Source of the DNA: Bacterioplanes sanyensis | Lineage (GTDB): Bacteria; Pseudomonadota; Gammaproteobacteria; Pseudomonadales; Oceanobacteraceae | NCBI RefSeq assembly: GCF_014652515.1 | Contig: NZ_BMYY01000008.1 | Span: 108,104 to 172,103 of the forward strand | DNA length: 64,000 nt | Direction: 5' to 3' | Shown here: positions 36,886 to 47,508 of the stretch, in pieces | How the letters are laid out: the number at the start of each line of letters is the position of its first letter | Numbering within the stretch: the stretch's first letter is position 1 | The notes under the pieces: model-generated | Database searches by the model: none | Seen by the model: the letters and a program-made list of their open reading frames with translations, nothing else | Told to the model about the DNA's origin: nothing | Translations under genes and position numbers: made by a program

Positions 36886-39800
36886 ATGAAACCGTTATTG
36901 CTTTTGCTCAGCTGCTGGCTATTAGCCACCAGTGCGCACGCGGCCAGCTTTGACTGCCAGCAGGCCAGTCAGGCGATTGAACAGCGCATCTGTGCCAATG
37001 AGCGTATTTCGCTGCAAGATGAGCGCCTCAGTCAGCGCTATCAACAATTGCTGGCGCTCAGCCAGGACAGCGATGCGCTGCGCCAACAGCAGCGCCAATG
37101 GCTGCAACAGCGCAATCAATGCCAGACCGATGACTGCCTGCTGCAACAGTACCAGCAAAGGCTGCAGCAGCTGGACCAGCAATACCAGCGCCAGCGCTAT
37201 CGCGATCAGCCCATGAGCGTCAGCTCGGTCAAAGAAGAAACTTGGAACAACGGCGCAGCGCTGGTCATTCGCACCACAGTGCCGGTCGATGCTGACAAAA
37301 ACTGGCGGCGCTTTTTGCAGGTCAAACAAAACGGCGAGCCGCAACCTGCGGACCATTGGGTTTTGAGTGACGACGGCTTAAAGCTGATTTATCCGTTTGT
37401 TGAGCCCGCAACGAAGTACCACATCGAAATCAAGCCCGGCCTTAGCGCCATCAATAATGAGCGCATCGTGCGCCCCGGCGAGCATGATCTGACGACTCGT
37501 CGCACCCAGCCCAGCGCCGCCTTTAGTGGTGGCGGTCATGTGCTGTCGAGTGCCGTCCGCCAAGCGCTGCCGGTGACCACGCTGAACGTCGATGCCGTCG
37601 ATATTCGCATTCATCGCCTCAATGACGAGCAGCTGGCACGTTGGAGCCGCTGGAGCTTTGACAACAGCGAGCGCTACTACCGTTTGGACGAGTTTGCCAA
37701 GCACAACCCTGAGGTGTTCGCTGGCCGTTTTGATATCGAGCACCAGCGCAATCAACGCACCACCCGCAATATCGACCTCAGCGATATCGACGCCTTGCAG
37801 CAGCCCGGCGCCTATTTGGCGGTGATGCAAATCGCCGGTCGTTACGAAAACAACTATCAGATCAACTTTTTCACCGTCAGTGATATCGGTGTACAGCTGC
37901 GCAAAAATGCCCAACAGCTGCGGGTGAATACCCATTCCATCGCCTCCGGCGAGGTGCTGACCGACGTGACGATTTCACTCTACAACGACCAAAAGCTGGT
38001 CGCCGAGCAGCCAGTGGACAAAAACGGTGAAGCGGTATTTGCCGATTATCACAGCGAAGGCCATACCCTGATCGCCCGCCGCGGCGAGCATATGACGGTG
38101 TTGCGCTACGATCGCCAAGCGTTGGATTTATCCGCCTACGACAACGCCGTCAGCCGCCACAGCGAGCTACAGGCGTTTGCCTGGTCACCGCGCGATTTGT
38201 ACCGCCGGGGCGAGCGCTTGGAGTTTAACGCTTTACTGCGCGACGCCGATGGCCAAGCCGTCGATGCTCTGCCGCTGGAGGCCAAACTCATTGACCCCAC
38301 CGGCAACCGGGTCGCCAAAACAACTTTGCAACGCCAAGATGCCGGCCACTATGAGTTTAACCACACGCTCAGCGACAGCGCCAAAACCGGCCCCTGGACA
38401 CTGAATCTGGCCAGCAGCGCCAAACCCGATACTGTGCTCGCCAGTTATGAAGTTAAGGTAGAGGATTTCCAGCCTGAGCGACTCGAACTCAAACTGTTTG
38501 ACGGCGATCATCAAGCCCGACGTATGACGGATGCCGGTGATGAGCTTTCGATTCCGGTCAACAGCCAATACCTGTACGGTGCGCCGGCGTCGGGCAACCG
38601 CGTCGATGGCTTTGTCATCGCCGAGTTAGACCGCAAACCACTGGCCGACTGGAGCAGCTATATTTTCGGCCTCGAAGGCGAAAGGATTTCACGCCGCCAC
38701 CTAACACTGCAGCCCACCGATCTCGACAGCAACGGCGAAGCCAACCTCAAAGCCTCGCTGCAACACTGGAAAAACTTACGCTCACCGCTGGCGCTGATTG
38801 CTAACGTCAGCGTGTACGAAAGTGGCGGCCGCCCCATCACCCGCAAAGCCACCATTACTCATTGGGGCAGCGATGAATTGGTGGGCCTGGAGCCACAGTT
38901 TAAGCAACGCCCAGACAACCACAGCCTGGTGCGTTTTAAAGCCATTTTGGCCGATCGCAGCGGTGAGCTGCACTCAGGTGATGATTTCCAGCTGCGCTTA
39001 ATTCGTGAAGACCGCAACTACTACTGGCGCTACTCCGATTCTGAGGGCTGGCGCTGGCGCTACGAGTCGCTGGAGTTCGTCGAGTACAGTCAAAATCTTG
39101 AGTTTAATGACGACGCGCCCATCGACCTTGCTCTGCCGGTGGAATACGGCGACTATCGCGTCGAGATTTATAACGACGACAACCAACTGGTAAACCGCTA
39201 TCGCTTCCGCACCCGTTGGAGCGGCTGGCGCAGCTCCGGCGATAGCTTAAAACCCGACCAGGTACAGTTGGCGTTTGAACAGCAAAGCTATCAGCCCGGC
39301 GACACCGCTACCTTGCTGATGACTCCAGCTACCGATGGCTTGGCGCACATTACCGTCGAGAGTAACGACGGCGTATTGTGGCGCGGTCAGCGTGAGGTGA
39401 AGGCCAGCGGCGAGCGCATCGAGATTCCTACCCAATCGAGCTGGAAGCGTCACGATATATACGTCACCGCCACCGTCTTTACCCCGGGTGACATGAAGCA
39501 CTCAGTGGCACCGAAACGCGCCTTTGGTTTTGCCCATTTGCCGCTGCGCCGCGCCGATGCCGGCCTGGATGTCAGCCTGCAGGTTAAAGACAAGATCACA
39601 CCGCGCCAGCCGACCAAGGTCACCGTGAATCTGGCCGACGCCGAGCAACATGACGACGTGTGGGTGCGCATTGCCGCCGTCGATGTCGGTGTGCTCAACA
39701 TTACTCGCTTTAATACGCCAGACCCGCTGGGGTATTTGTTTGGCCCGCGCCGCTATGACTATCAGCTGTTCGATGTGTACGACCGCATCATTGAAAACGC

Positions 39801-41964
39801 CGGTTTTGATTACGCCGCCCAGCGCTTTGGCGGTGGCCTGGTGCAATCGGAAGCCGAACTGGTACGCGGCGGTGAAGAGCCGAAAAACGAAGTCAAAATC
39901 ATCGCCTGGCAAACCGAGCCCGTGCGCCTTAGCGACGCTCAGACTGAGATCGAGCTGGATATTCCCGACTTTAATGGCCGCTTGCGGTTGATGGCCGTCG
40001 CTTGGGACGAACACAGCGTTGGCAGCGCCGAAGCACAAACCACCGTCGCCGATCCTCTGGTGATGCAATTATCGCGGCCGCGCTTTTTAGCGCTGGGCGA
40101 TCAATCGCAGCTGAGCTTGGATGTGGCCAACTTGTCTGGCCAAAGCCAAACCGTTGACGTCACCTTCAGCGTTGGCGGCATGCTCAAGTCGCAAAGCTGG
40201 AGCCGCCAGCTCAAACTCAGTGACGAGCAACGCGAGGTACTCACCTTTCCGGTGCTGGCACAAGAATTAGGACGCGGCACCATCGAAGCCAGCCTCAGCG
40301 CCAACGACGGCGAGCAAACCCTGAAACTGGAGCAGCAATGGGCCTTGCACAGCCGCGCCGCCTACCCGGCGTTAACTGAGCGCCGCCAAACCGTGCTAGA
40401 GCCGGGCCAAAGCTGGGATAACGACCTCACGGTGGAGGGCATGATCGCCAGCACAGTGCAGGCTCAACTGACGCTGGACAGCAGCCCTCCCATCGATACC
40501 CGTGGTCACTTTGATTCACTGTTGCGCTACCCCTATGGCTGCACCGAGCAAACGACGAGTAGCGGTTACCCTTGGGCATTGGTAACACCGGATGCCGCCC
40601 GACGCTTTGAGCTCAGCAAGATGTTAGAGCAACGCTTTAACGAGCCTTACACCGACGGTCTGCGCCGCCAGCAACTGGAGCGTGCGATTAAACGTCTGCA
40701 ACCTCGTCAGACCAGCAGCGGCGGCTTTAGCCTGTGGTCCAATGGCGATGCGCGTAATTGGCTCAGCGTGTACGTCGGCGATTTCCTAACCGACGCACGC
40801 GAGGCTGGCGCCACCATTCCCGGCGGCATGCTGGAAGATCTGCAAAAGCATTTGCAGCGGTATTTACGCAGCGAAACGCCGCTGTATTCCTACCGTGGCG
40901 ACCAGCACTATGGCTTGGCGACACGCGCCTATGCCGCCTACGTGCTGGCGCGCTCCAACAAGGCCTCGCTGGCGAACTTGCGCCGCTTGCAACAGGAAAT
41001 GGAAGCCGAGGCCAAGGAGTTGAAATCCGGCCTGCCGTGGGCGCACCTGGCCCGCGCCATGCAGTTAAGTGGCGATGCCAACGCTGCAGCCAGCTTATTC
41101 GAGCGCGCCAAAACCATCAGCTATGAGCCGGGTTATTACGGCGATTACGGCAGCGTCGTACGTGACCAGGCACTGACCTTTGCCCTGCTGGCGGCTGGTG
41201 GCTTTGATACCGCCGAGCCGTTATTGGCACTGTTCGATGAAGTGCAAAAACGTCGTTGGCTGAGCACGCAGGAGCGCAATGCCTTGTTCCGCGCCTCACT
41301 GGCGTTAGATGAAAATGACCAGCCCCTGCGTAGCCTGATTCAACTCAGCGACATGGAGCAAAACATCGAACAGGATAAGGCCTTCCGCAGCTTATTGGAT
41401 GCCGATCAAGTGAGTCGCTTGCAGCGTGTAACCGCCCAGGATCAGCGTCAGTACCTCACCTTGGAGATGATCGCCCATCCGGCAGTTGCGCCAGAGCCAA
41501 CCCAGCGCGGCATGGCGATTGAGCGCCGCTACTACAACCTAGATGGCGATATCATCACGCCAGAGCGCTTGGCCACCGGTGAGCTGGTGGTGGTAGAGCT
41601 GGAAGTCTCCACGCAAGATCACTATGTGCGCGATGGCCTAGTGGTGGATTTGCTGCCCGCCGGGCTGGAGCTGGAGAATCAGAACCTCGCCAATGCCAGT
41701 GTCGATTTGAGCAAGTTGATGATTCGTGACCAACCGCTGGATGGCTGGCAGCAACGCGCTCGGGTCGAGCATGTCGAGTTCCGCGATGATCGCTTTGTCG
41801 CCGCTCTACCAATCGACAACTATGGCCGCCGCTATCTCTATTATCTGGCGCGAGCGGTGACACCAGGCAAGTATTCGGTGCCCACGCCGTTTGTTGAAGA
41901 TATGTATCGCCCGTATCAACACGGCATTGGCGCAACCCTGCCTGAGCTGGTGATTACGCCCTAA
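36886..41964 (+). CDS. Alpha-2-macroglobulin family protein with N-terminal LprI-like domain
   Basis: 1692 aa. Cleavable signal MKPLLLLLSCWLLATSAHA; then a Cys-rich LprI/DUF1311-like module (FDCQQASQAIEQRICANERI, about 20-110); then the macroglobulin domains. The thioester motif is GCTEQ with Cys 1219, in the context expected for bacterial A2M. These proteins trap attacking proteases in the periplasm. E. coli YfhM is a lipoprotein, whereas this one has no plausible lipobox. LprI domains inhibit lysozyme, so this may be a two-in-one defence protein. It overlaps pbpC by one base. Confidence 0.92.
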   Translation: MKPLLLLLSCWLLATSAHAASFDCQQASQAIEQRICANERISLQDERLSQRYQQLLALSQDSDALRQQQRQWLQQRNQCQTDDCLLQQYQQRLQQLDQQYQRQRYRDQPMSVSSVKEETWNNGAALVIRTTVPVDADKNWRRFLQVKQNGEPQPADHWVLSDDGLKLIYPFVEPATKYHIEIKPGLSAINNERIVRPGEHDLTTRRTQPSAAFSGGGHVLSSAVRQALPVTTLNVDAVDIRIHRLNDEQLARWSRWSFDNSERYYRLDEFAKHNPEVFAGRFDIEHQRNQRTTRNIDLSDIDALQQPGAYLAVMQIAGRYENNYQINFFTVSDIGVQLRKNAQQLRVNTHSIASGEVLTDVTISLYNDQKLVAEQPVDKNGEAVFADYHSEGHTLIARRGEHMTVLRYDRQALDLSAYDNAVSRHSELQAFAWSPRDLYRRGERLEFNALLRDADGQAVDALPLEAKLIDPTGNRVAKTTLQRQDAGHYEFNHTLSDSAKTGPWTLNLASSAKPDTVLASYEVKVEDFQPERLELKLFDGDHQARRMTDAGDELSIPVNSQYLYGAPASGNRVDGFVIAELDRKPLADWSSYIFGLEGERISRRHLTLQPTDLDSNGEANLKASLQHWKNLRSPLALIANVSVYESGGRPITRKATITHWGSDELVGLEPQFKQRPDNHSLVRFKAILADRSGELHSGDDFQLRLIREDRNYYWRYSDSEGWRWRYESLEFVEYSQNLEFNDDAPIDLALPVEYGDYRVEIYNDDNQLVNRYRFRTRWSGWRSSGDSLKPDQVQLAFEQQSYQPGDTATLLMTPATDGLAHITVESNDGVLWRGQREVKASGERIEIPTQSSWKRHDIYVTATVFTPGDMKHSVAPKRAFGFAHLPLRRADAGLDVSLQVKDKITPRQPTKVTVNLADAEQHDDVWVRIAAVDVGVLNITRFNTPDPLGYLFGPRRYDYQLFDVYDRIIENAGFDYAAQRFGGGLVQSEAELVRGGEEPKNEVKIIAWQTEPVRLSDAQTEIELDIPDFNGRLRLMAVAWDEHSVGSAEAQTTVADPLVMQLSRPRFLALGDQSQLSLDVANLSGQSQTVDVTFSVGGMLKSQSWSRQLKLSDEQREVLTFPVLAQELGRGTIEASLSANDGEQTLKLEQQWALHSRAAYPALTERRQTVLEPGQSWDNDLTVEGMIASTVQAQLTLDSSPPIDTRGHFDSLLRYPYGCTEQTTSSGYPWALVTPDAARRFELSKMLEQRFNEPYTDGLRRQQLERAIKRLQPRQTSSGGFSLWSNGDARNWLSVYVGDFLTDAREAGATIPGGMLEDLQKHLQRYLRSETPLYSYRGDQHYGLATRAYAAYVLARSNKASLANLRRLQQEMEAEAKELKSGLPWAHLARAMQLSGDANAAASLFERAKTISYEPGYYGDYGSVVRDQALTFALLAAGGFDTAEPLLALFDEVQKRRWLSTQERNALFRASLALDENDQPLRSLIQLSDMEQNIEQDKAFRSLLDADQVSRLQRVTAQDQRQYLTLEMIAHPAVAPEPTQRGMAIERRYYNLDGDIITPERLATGELVVVELEVSTQDHYVRDGLVVDLLPAGLELENQNLANASVDLSKLMIRDQPLDGWQQRARVEHVEFRDDRFVAALPIDNYGRRYLYYLARAVTPGKYSVPTPFVEDMYRPYQHGIGATLPELVITP

Positions 41965-44252
41965 TGCGACGGCGGCTCACCTGGGCGCTGCTAGCGCTGC
42001 TGGCGGTGCCGCCACTCGTGTTGTTGCTGATCGACTGGCTGGCGCCGGTCGATTTGCAGCCGCGTGCCGGTGCCACCCTGGTGGTCGATCATCAAGGCGA
42101 GCCGCTGCGGCGCTTTGCCGATGAACGCGGCGTATGGCGCTACCCCACCACCATCGAGCAGGTGTCAGACAACTACCTGCAAGCCCTGCTGACCTATGAA
42201 GATCGCTGGTTTTACCAACACCCGGGCGTCAATCCATTGGCCTTGGTGCGCGCAGCCGGGCAGTTTTTGCGCCACGGTGAAATCATCTCAGGTGGCTCCA
42301 CCTTAACCATGCAAGTGGCGCGCTTGCGCTACCCACAACAGCGCGGCTTATGGGGCAAGTTGGTGCAAATGGTGCGCGCCGTGCAAATCGATTGGCACTT
42401 CAGTAAGCGCGACATTTTAACCTATTACCTCAATCACGCGCCTTTTGGTGGCCCCATCGAAGGTGTCGAAACCGCCAGCCGACACTACTTTGGCCACAGT
42501 GCACGCTGGCTCACCGATGCCCAAGCGGCGCTGCTGGCTGGGTTGCCGCAAGCACCAAGCTGGTATCACCCACGCCGCCACCCTGAACGTGCCTTGCAAC
42601 AGCGCAACAAGGTATTACAGCGACTGGCAACATTCGGGCAGTTGACCAACGAACAGCTGCAACAAGCCCTACAAGAGCCGATCAGCCTGGCCGAAGTGTC
42701 GACGCCGTTAAAGGCACCGATACTGGCGCGACGCTTGCGTCAAAGTTACCCACAGCAAGGCCGCATTCAAACTTATATCGACGCTGAGCTGCAGCATGCT
42801 CTGGCCAGTTTGGCCAGCGAAGCCCGCCAGCGTCTGCCGGCCGGGGCGTCGGTGGCGATACTGGTAGTCGAGCATGGCAGCGGTGCCGTTAAAGCGTATG
42901 TTGGTTCCGCCAAGTTTGGTGACCGCAGCCGCTTTGGCCATGTAGACATGGTCAGTGCCCTGCGCTCGCCCGGCTCGACGCTAAAGCCGTTTATTTATGC
43001 CCTGGCCATGGATAAAGGCCTAATCCACAGTGACAGCCTGCTGATGGACGTGCCGCTGCCCTTTGGTGATTACCGCCCAGAGAACTTTTTGCACGGTTTC
43101 AGCGGCCCGGTGAGCGTGCGCCATGCTCTGCAACGCTCATTAAATATTCCAGCTGTACAGGTGTTAGAGCAGCTCGGCCCCGCCAGCTTTTATGCCGACC
43201 TGCACACCGCCGGCACGGAGTTACAACTGCCCGTGGGCGCCGGCCCCAGCTTGGCGTTAGCTTTGGGCGGCGTTGCCACGTCACTGCAAGAGCTGGTACA
43301 GCTGTATACGGCACTGGGCAACGGTGGGCAGGTGCTGCCGCTGCGTTTGAGTGATGCCGATACCAACCTTCATCGGCCAAGACCATTGCTCAGCCCAGCC
43401 AGTGCCTGGATCACTCGGCAACTGTTACTGGATCGCCAGCAACCGGGGCTGGCGGTGAAAACCGGCACCAGCTCTGGCCTGCAAGATACTTGGGCGGTGG
43501 CCTCGACGGTCAGCCATACCTTGGGGGTGTGGGTTGGCCAGCCGGACAACGCCAATATGAGTGGCCACCACGGCAGTGCCACTGCCTTACCGCTGCTGCG
43601 CGCCGCCGCACGATTATTGCCACGCAGTGAGCAGCGCTGGCATGACAAACCGGATAACGTCAGTCGGCAAACGATTTGCTGGCCCAGCGGCCAGCAACGA
43701 GCGGCCGAGTTGTGTGATGAAGCCTTGGATGCCTGGCTGATCGATGGCCAGCAGCCGCGCAGCTGGCATCATACCCGCACCCTCACCAGCCAAGACAACC
43801 GCAGTGAGCGCACGCTCAGAGTGGCCAGCGACAGCGGTCTGCGCCTTGGCCTTGGCTGTGAGCTGCCTGCGCGCAGCAAAACCGTGGCGATCTGGCCAGC
43901 ACCGCTGCAGCCGTGGCTGCCACCTGACTGGCAGACCAAAAACCGCATTGCGGCCATTGATCCACGCTGTCAGCGCCAGCAGGCCTTGTTGCAAGCGGAG
44001 CCGTTGCGCATCACGGGGCTTGCCGACGGCAGTCATATACGCCGTCACGCCAGTACACAGCAGCAGCCGACGCTGCGTGTGCGGGCCGTCGGCGGCCAGC
44101 CGGATTGGTATTGGTTTTTAAATGGACGCTTGTTAGACGAGCGCGGTCAAACGCTGACCCTGCCTTTGCCAAGCGCCGGACGCTATCAAATCAGCGTCAG
44201 CGACCAAGCCGGCAGCAGTGATCAAATCAGTTTTGTGGTGGAGGCGAGTTAG
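41964..44252 (+). CDS. pbpC: Penicillin-binding protein 1C
   Basis: 762 aa. N-terminal membrane anchor, glycosyltransferase domain (TYEDRWFYQHPGVNP, GGSTLTMQVARL), transpeptidase domain with active-site SPGSTLKPF, SLN and KTGTSSG, and a C-terminal BiPBP_C domain. It polymerises and may crosslink peptidoglycan. The A2M-pbpC pair, here with a one-base TAATG overlap, is conserved in E. coli (yfhM-pbpC) and is thought to repair the wall when attackers breach the envelope. Confidence 0.95.
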   Translation: MRRRLTWALLALLAVPPLVLLLIDWLAPVDLQPRAGATLVVDHQGEPLRRFADERGVWRYPTTIEQVSDNYLQALLTYEDRWFYQHPGVNPLALVRAAGQFLRHGEIISGGSTLTMQVARLRYPQQRGLWGKLVQMVRAVQIDWHFSKRDILTYYLNHAPFGGPIEGVETASRHYFGHSARWLTDAQAALLAGLPQAPSWYHPRRHPERALQQRNKVLQRLATFGQLTNEQLQQALQEPISLAEVSTPLKAPILARRLRQSYPQQGRIQTYIDAELQHALASLASEARQRLPAGASVAILVVEHGSGAVKAYVGSAKFGDRSRFGHVDMVSALRSPGSTLKPFIYALAMDKGLIHSDSLLMDVPLPFGDYRPENFLHGFSGPVSVRHALQRSLNIPAVQVLEQLGPASFYADLHTAGTELQLPVGAGPSLALALGGVATSLQELVQLYTALGNGGQVLPLRLSDADTNLHRPRPLLSPASAWITRQLLLDRQQPGLAVKTGTSSGLQDTWAVASTVSHTLGVWVGQPDNANMSGHHGSATALPLLRAAARLLPRSEQRWHDKPDNVSRQTICWPSGQQRAAELCDEALDAWLIDGQQPRSWHHTRTLTSQDNRSERTLRVASDSGLRLGLGCELPARSKTVAIWPAPLQPWLPPDWQTKNRIAAIDPRCQRQQALLQAEPLRITGLADGSHIRRHASTQQQPTLRVRAVGGQPDWYWFLNGRLLDERGQTLTLPLPSAGRYQISVSDQAGSSDQISFVVEAS

Positions 44253-44536
44253 CGCCTGTCGCGTAGCCGATCAGACAAACTCGCAAATAATTTTGAAGCC
44301 AACCGCACCGCCAGCCAACTGCTGGCGTAAGACAGTGCCAGCAGCACTAACCAAAACAGTGGCGCCGGGCGTAAATATTGCGGGACAAAGTCGGCCCCGC
44401 CTATGTCGCAAGCAAACCAGTGATCCGCCACAACACCGTCAGCATCCAAGCAGGAATCAGCACTGGCCAACCCCAGCAACAGCAGGCCAACAACGGCAAA
44501 CACCAGACTCTGCAAGGCCATTCGCAGCACGCTCAT
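44249..44536 (-). CDS. Small hypothetical membrane protein
   Basis: 95 aa with two hydrophobic segments (SLVFAVVGLLLLGLASA and PLFWLVLLALSYASSWLAVRL) and a short loop with two Cys. No family recognised. The end overlaps pbpC by 4 bases on the opposite strand, and the start lies close to the stop of the upstream monooxygenase gene, with which it is probably co-transcribed. A GTG two codons upstream is an alternative start. Confidence 0.55.
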   Translation of the reverse strand: MSVLRMALQSLVFAVVGLLLLGLASADSCLDADGVVADHWFACDIGGADFVPQYLRPAPLFWLVLLALSYASSWLAVRLASKLFASLSDRLRDRR

Positions 44537-44538
44537 AC

Positions 44539-45537
44539 TCACCCAGACACTAATTCAGCGGCCAAATCTAACGCCTGTAAGCGAAGCTGTTCATCATAAA
44601 TATCATTGGTGAACATCAGCTCATCCACCGGCATTTGCGCCAGCAAGCTCTCGAGTTTGGAGCGCGCACTTACAGGCCCTCCAACGACGGATAACGCCAG
44701 AAAATCCTGCACCTGCGCCTGCTGCATCACGCTCCAGTGTTCATCCATATTGTCGACTGGCGGCGGTAAATACAGTGGCTGGCCTTGCATCAAGGCCAAT
44801 ACCCGCTGCTGGGAGCTGGTGGCCAAATAGCGCGCCTGTGCATCGTCCTCGGCCAATACCAGCGGCAAACACAAGATGGCGTACGGTTCTGCCAGCGAGG
44901 ACGATGGCTGGAAGTGAGAGCGATACAGCTCCAACGCCTGCTGCGCCAAGCGCGGTGCGAAGTGCCCGGCAAAGGCGTAAGGCAAGCCGCGCTCGGCGGC
45001 GAGCTGGGCGCTAAACATGCTCGAACCAAGCAACCACATTGCCACTTGGCTGTTGGCTCCAGGGTAGGCCTTCACGCGTTTTTTGGTTTGCTCTGGGCCG
45101 AGCAAGGCTTGCAGCTCGGCAACTTCTTCGGGAAAGCGTTCAGCACGCATATCATCACGACGCAATGCACGGCTGGTAATAGGGTCGGTGCCCGGTGCGC
45201 GCCCCAAACCCAGATCGATGCGGCCCGGATACAAGGCATCTAGGGTGCCAAACTGCTCGGCCACCACCAGCGGTGGGTGATTGGGCAACATAATGCCACC
45301 CGAGCCAATGAGAATATTGTGTGTATGCGCTGCCAACTGGCCAATCAACACCGCGGTGGCACTGGAGGCAATGCCCTCCATGTTGTGATGCTCGGCCAGC
45401 CAGAAACGTTTAAAGCTCAACTCATCGGCGCGTTGGGCGTAGCGTTGCAACCTTTGCAAAGTCGCAGGGATGTCCATGCCCGTAGGCACAGAAGCCAGAT
45501 CCAACAGAGAAATAGGAAGATTTGCCAAGCTTGCCAT
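44539..45537 (-). CDS. Luciferase-like (LLM class) flavin-dependent oxidoreductase
   Basis: 332 aa, like E. coli YhbW (335). Signatures are ISLLDLASVPTG, FWLAEHHNMEGIASSAT and LGLGRAPGTDP. It is a predicted FMN-dependent monooxygenase of the bacterial-luciferase superfamily; the substrate is unknown. The frame opens 66 bases earlier, but MASLANLPISLLDL at 45537 is the family start. Confidence 0.88.
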   Translation of the reverse strand: MASLANLPISLLDLASVPTGMDIPATLQRLQRYAQRADELSFKRFWLAEHHNMEGIASSATAVLIGQLAAHTHNILIGSGGIMLPNHPPLVVAEQFGTLDALYPGRIDLGLGRAPGTDPITSRALRRDDMRAERFPEEVAELQALLGPEQTKKRVKAYPGANSQVAMWLLGSSMFSAQLAAERGLPYAFAGHFAPRLAQQALELYRSHFQPSSSLAEPYAILCLPLVLAEDDAQARYLATSSQQRVLALMQGQPLYLPPPVDNMDEHWSVMQQAQVQDFLALSVVGGPVSARSKLESLLAQMPVDELMFTNDIYDEQLRLQALDLAAELVSG

Positions 45538-45714
45538 AATGTCGTCACGAGCCGAAAAATTGGCTGCACAGGGTGCCATAAGCATCACGGTCGCGGCAGG
45601 CATACCTGAAGAACAAAGCGTTGCGCTTTACCCTGGCCTTGCCCGCCAAAGGGTGTGCCAGCGCAGCGCATCCGATACACTGTGCGCCGTTGTTATCACC
45701 TGCTCCGGAGTCCC

Positions 45715-46041
45715 ATGAAAAACCTGATTTTGCCAGCCCTATTGTTGCTACTCAGCGGCTGCAGCTCCATGACTTACATCGAAACCCAACCCTACGCTGA
45801 CCAGCTCAGCCAGCGCTGTCTGCAACAGCAAGACCAAGCCGACGAGGATGTGCAAGAACAATGCGAAGAAGAAGCCGAGCATGACGCCCGCATAGCCGAG
45901 CGCATTTATGAGCTACGTGCTGCCAAAGACTTAGAGAGCTGCCGCGCAGAGCACCAAGATGAGCAAGCCATCGACCAGTGCTTTCAACAGGCACAAAAAG
46001 CCTTTTACGACCTGTACTTTTCCACTAGTCGCGAGCACTAG
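45715..46041 (+). CDS. Small Cys-containing lipoprotein
   Basis: 108 aa. Signal MKNLILPALLLLLSGC with lipobox LSGC, then a highly charged helical body with Cys residues at spaced positions (QRCLQQQDQADEDVQEQCEE, ESCRAEHQ, DQCFQQA), probably two disulfides. CCGGAG lies 5 bases before ATG 45715. No family recognised. Confidence 0.72.
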   Translation: MKNLILPALLLLLSGCSSMTYIETQPYADQLSQRCLQQQDQADEDVQEQCEEEAEHDARIAERIYELRAAKDLESCRAEHQDEQAIDQCFQQAQKAFYDLYFSTSREH

Positions 46042-46110
46042 CGCGATTCGGCACGCTGGGTATGAATATCGTATGATGACGCGGTTTTCACGCTAGTAGG
46101 AATACCCAAC

Positions 46111-47493
46111 GTGCTTAATTTTGAATATCGCCCCATTGACGTTGTGTGCGTCAGTGATGCCAACCCGCAAACCTGTGTGCTGGAATGGCGCGCACAAAGT
46201 CAGTTGACCGCTCTGCAAGGCAACCAACGCGATCGCTGCAGCCACCTCAGTGATGGCCACAGCTGGACCTTCGTTAAACGCAAAGATGCTGCTAATGCCT
46301 TCGAGCGCCTGACCCAAGCCCGCAAAGCCATCCAGGGCAGCTGGCACCACAGCGATACCACCCTCACCTTAATTGCCGACGATGCTGAAGGCCTGGACGC
46401 TCTGCTCAGCGCTGCCTTGGCAAACACTTATCAACTACCAACGCACAAGCGTGAAGCCGACCCGCAGCCGCAAATCAGCCGCATCGAATTGGTAGGCGAG
46501 CTAAGCAGCTCATTAATTCAGCAGCGCCAGGCCGAAGCCGAAGGCAATGCATTAACGCGCTTTTTAGCCACCCGCCCAGTCAGCGACGTTAACCCCACCA
46601 GCTATCGTGAATGGCTGCTGGAGTGGGCGCCGCAACAGGGCATCGAAGTCATCGTGCACGATTACGCCAGCTTAGAGAAAATGGGCGCAGGCGCTTTTTG
46701 TGCCGTCGCACGCGGCGCCGATGACGGCGAAGCCAGCATTGTTGAGCTGCGCTACTCAGGCCAACCTGAGAGCGAGCAACATACTGCTCTGGTGGGCAAA
46801 GGCGTCTGCATGGACACCGGCGGCTACAACCTGAAAACCGGCGGCTATATGTTTGGCATGCACGGCGATATGACCGGCAGTGCCGTGGTGGTGGGCACAC
46901 TGCTCAGCGCTGTGCGCCAACAGCAAGCCATTAACCTGCGCGGCTGGCTGGCGCTGGTGAATAACCATATTGGCCCCAAGGCCTACCACGCCAACGAAAT
47001 TGTTACCGCGCTCAATGGCACCAGCATTGAAATTGTCGATACCGATGCCGAAGGCCGCATGGTATTGGCCGATACCTTAACGTTAGCCAGCCGCGAAAAG
47101 CCGCAACAGGTGATTGATTACGCCACCTTAACCGGCACCTGCGTATCGGCATTGGGCACCCGCACTTCAGGTGCCTTTACCAATCAAGATGAGTGGACCC
47201 AGGCCATTATCGACACCGGCCGAATCTCTGGTGAACGCGTATGGCCCATGCCATTAGATAAAGACTACGACGACGACATCGACAGTGATATCGCCGACGT
47301 GCAGCAATGCAACCCAGGCCGTGCCCCGGACCATATTAATGCTGCCCGTTTTTTAAGCCGCTTTATCGAACACGATACGCCTTGGCTGCACATTGATTTA
47401 TCTGCCGCCGAGCATAAAGGCGGTTTGGCACATGTTGCTACCGAGCAAACCGGCTTTGGCGTGCGCTTTACCCAAGCGTGGCTGCAGCGTTGA
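46111..47493 (+). CDS. M17 family leucyl aminopeptidase
   Basis: 460 aa. The catalytic domain has the M17 metal- and substrate-binding residues: Lys in LVGKGVCMDTGG, Asp in the same motif and in HGDMTG, and the signature DTDAEGRM. It removes N-terminal residues from peptides in the cytosol with two metal ions. GTG start with a modest TAGGA ribosome site. A 249-bp segment matching codons about 295-378 reappears at 50861. Confidence 0.93.
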   Translation: MLNFEYRPIDVVCVSDANPQTCVLEWRAQSQLTALQGNQRDRCSHLSDGHSWTFVKRKDAANAFERLTQARKAIQGSWHHSDTTLTLIADDAEGLDALLSAALANTYQLPTHKREADPQPQISRIELVGELSSSLIQQRQAEAEGNALTRFLATRPVSDVNPTSYREWLLEWAPQQGIEVIVHDYASLEKMGAGAFCAVARGADDGEASIVELRYSGQPESEQHTALVGKGVCMDTGGYNLKTGGYMFGMHGDMTGSAVVVGTLLSAVRQQQAINLRGWLALVNNHIGPKAYHANEIVTALNGTSIEIVDTDAEGRMVLADTLTLASREKPQQVIDYATLTGTCVSALGTRTSGAFTNQDEWTQAIIDTGRISGERVWPMPLDKDYDDDIDSDIADVQQCNPGRAPDHINAARFLSRFIEHDTPWLHIDLSAAEHKGGLAHVATEQTGFGVRFTQAWLQR

Positions 47494-47508
47494 TGGCCTG
47501 ACTGCTTA

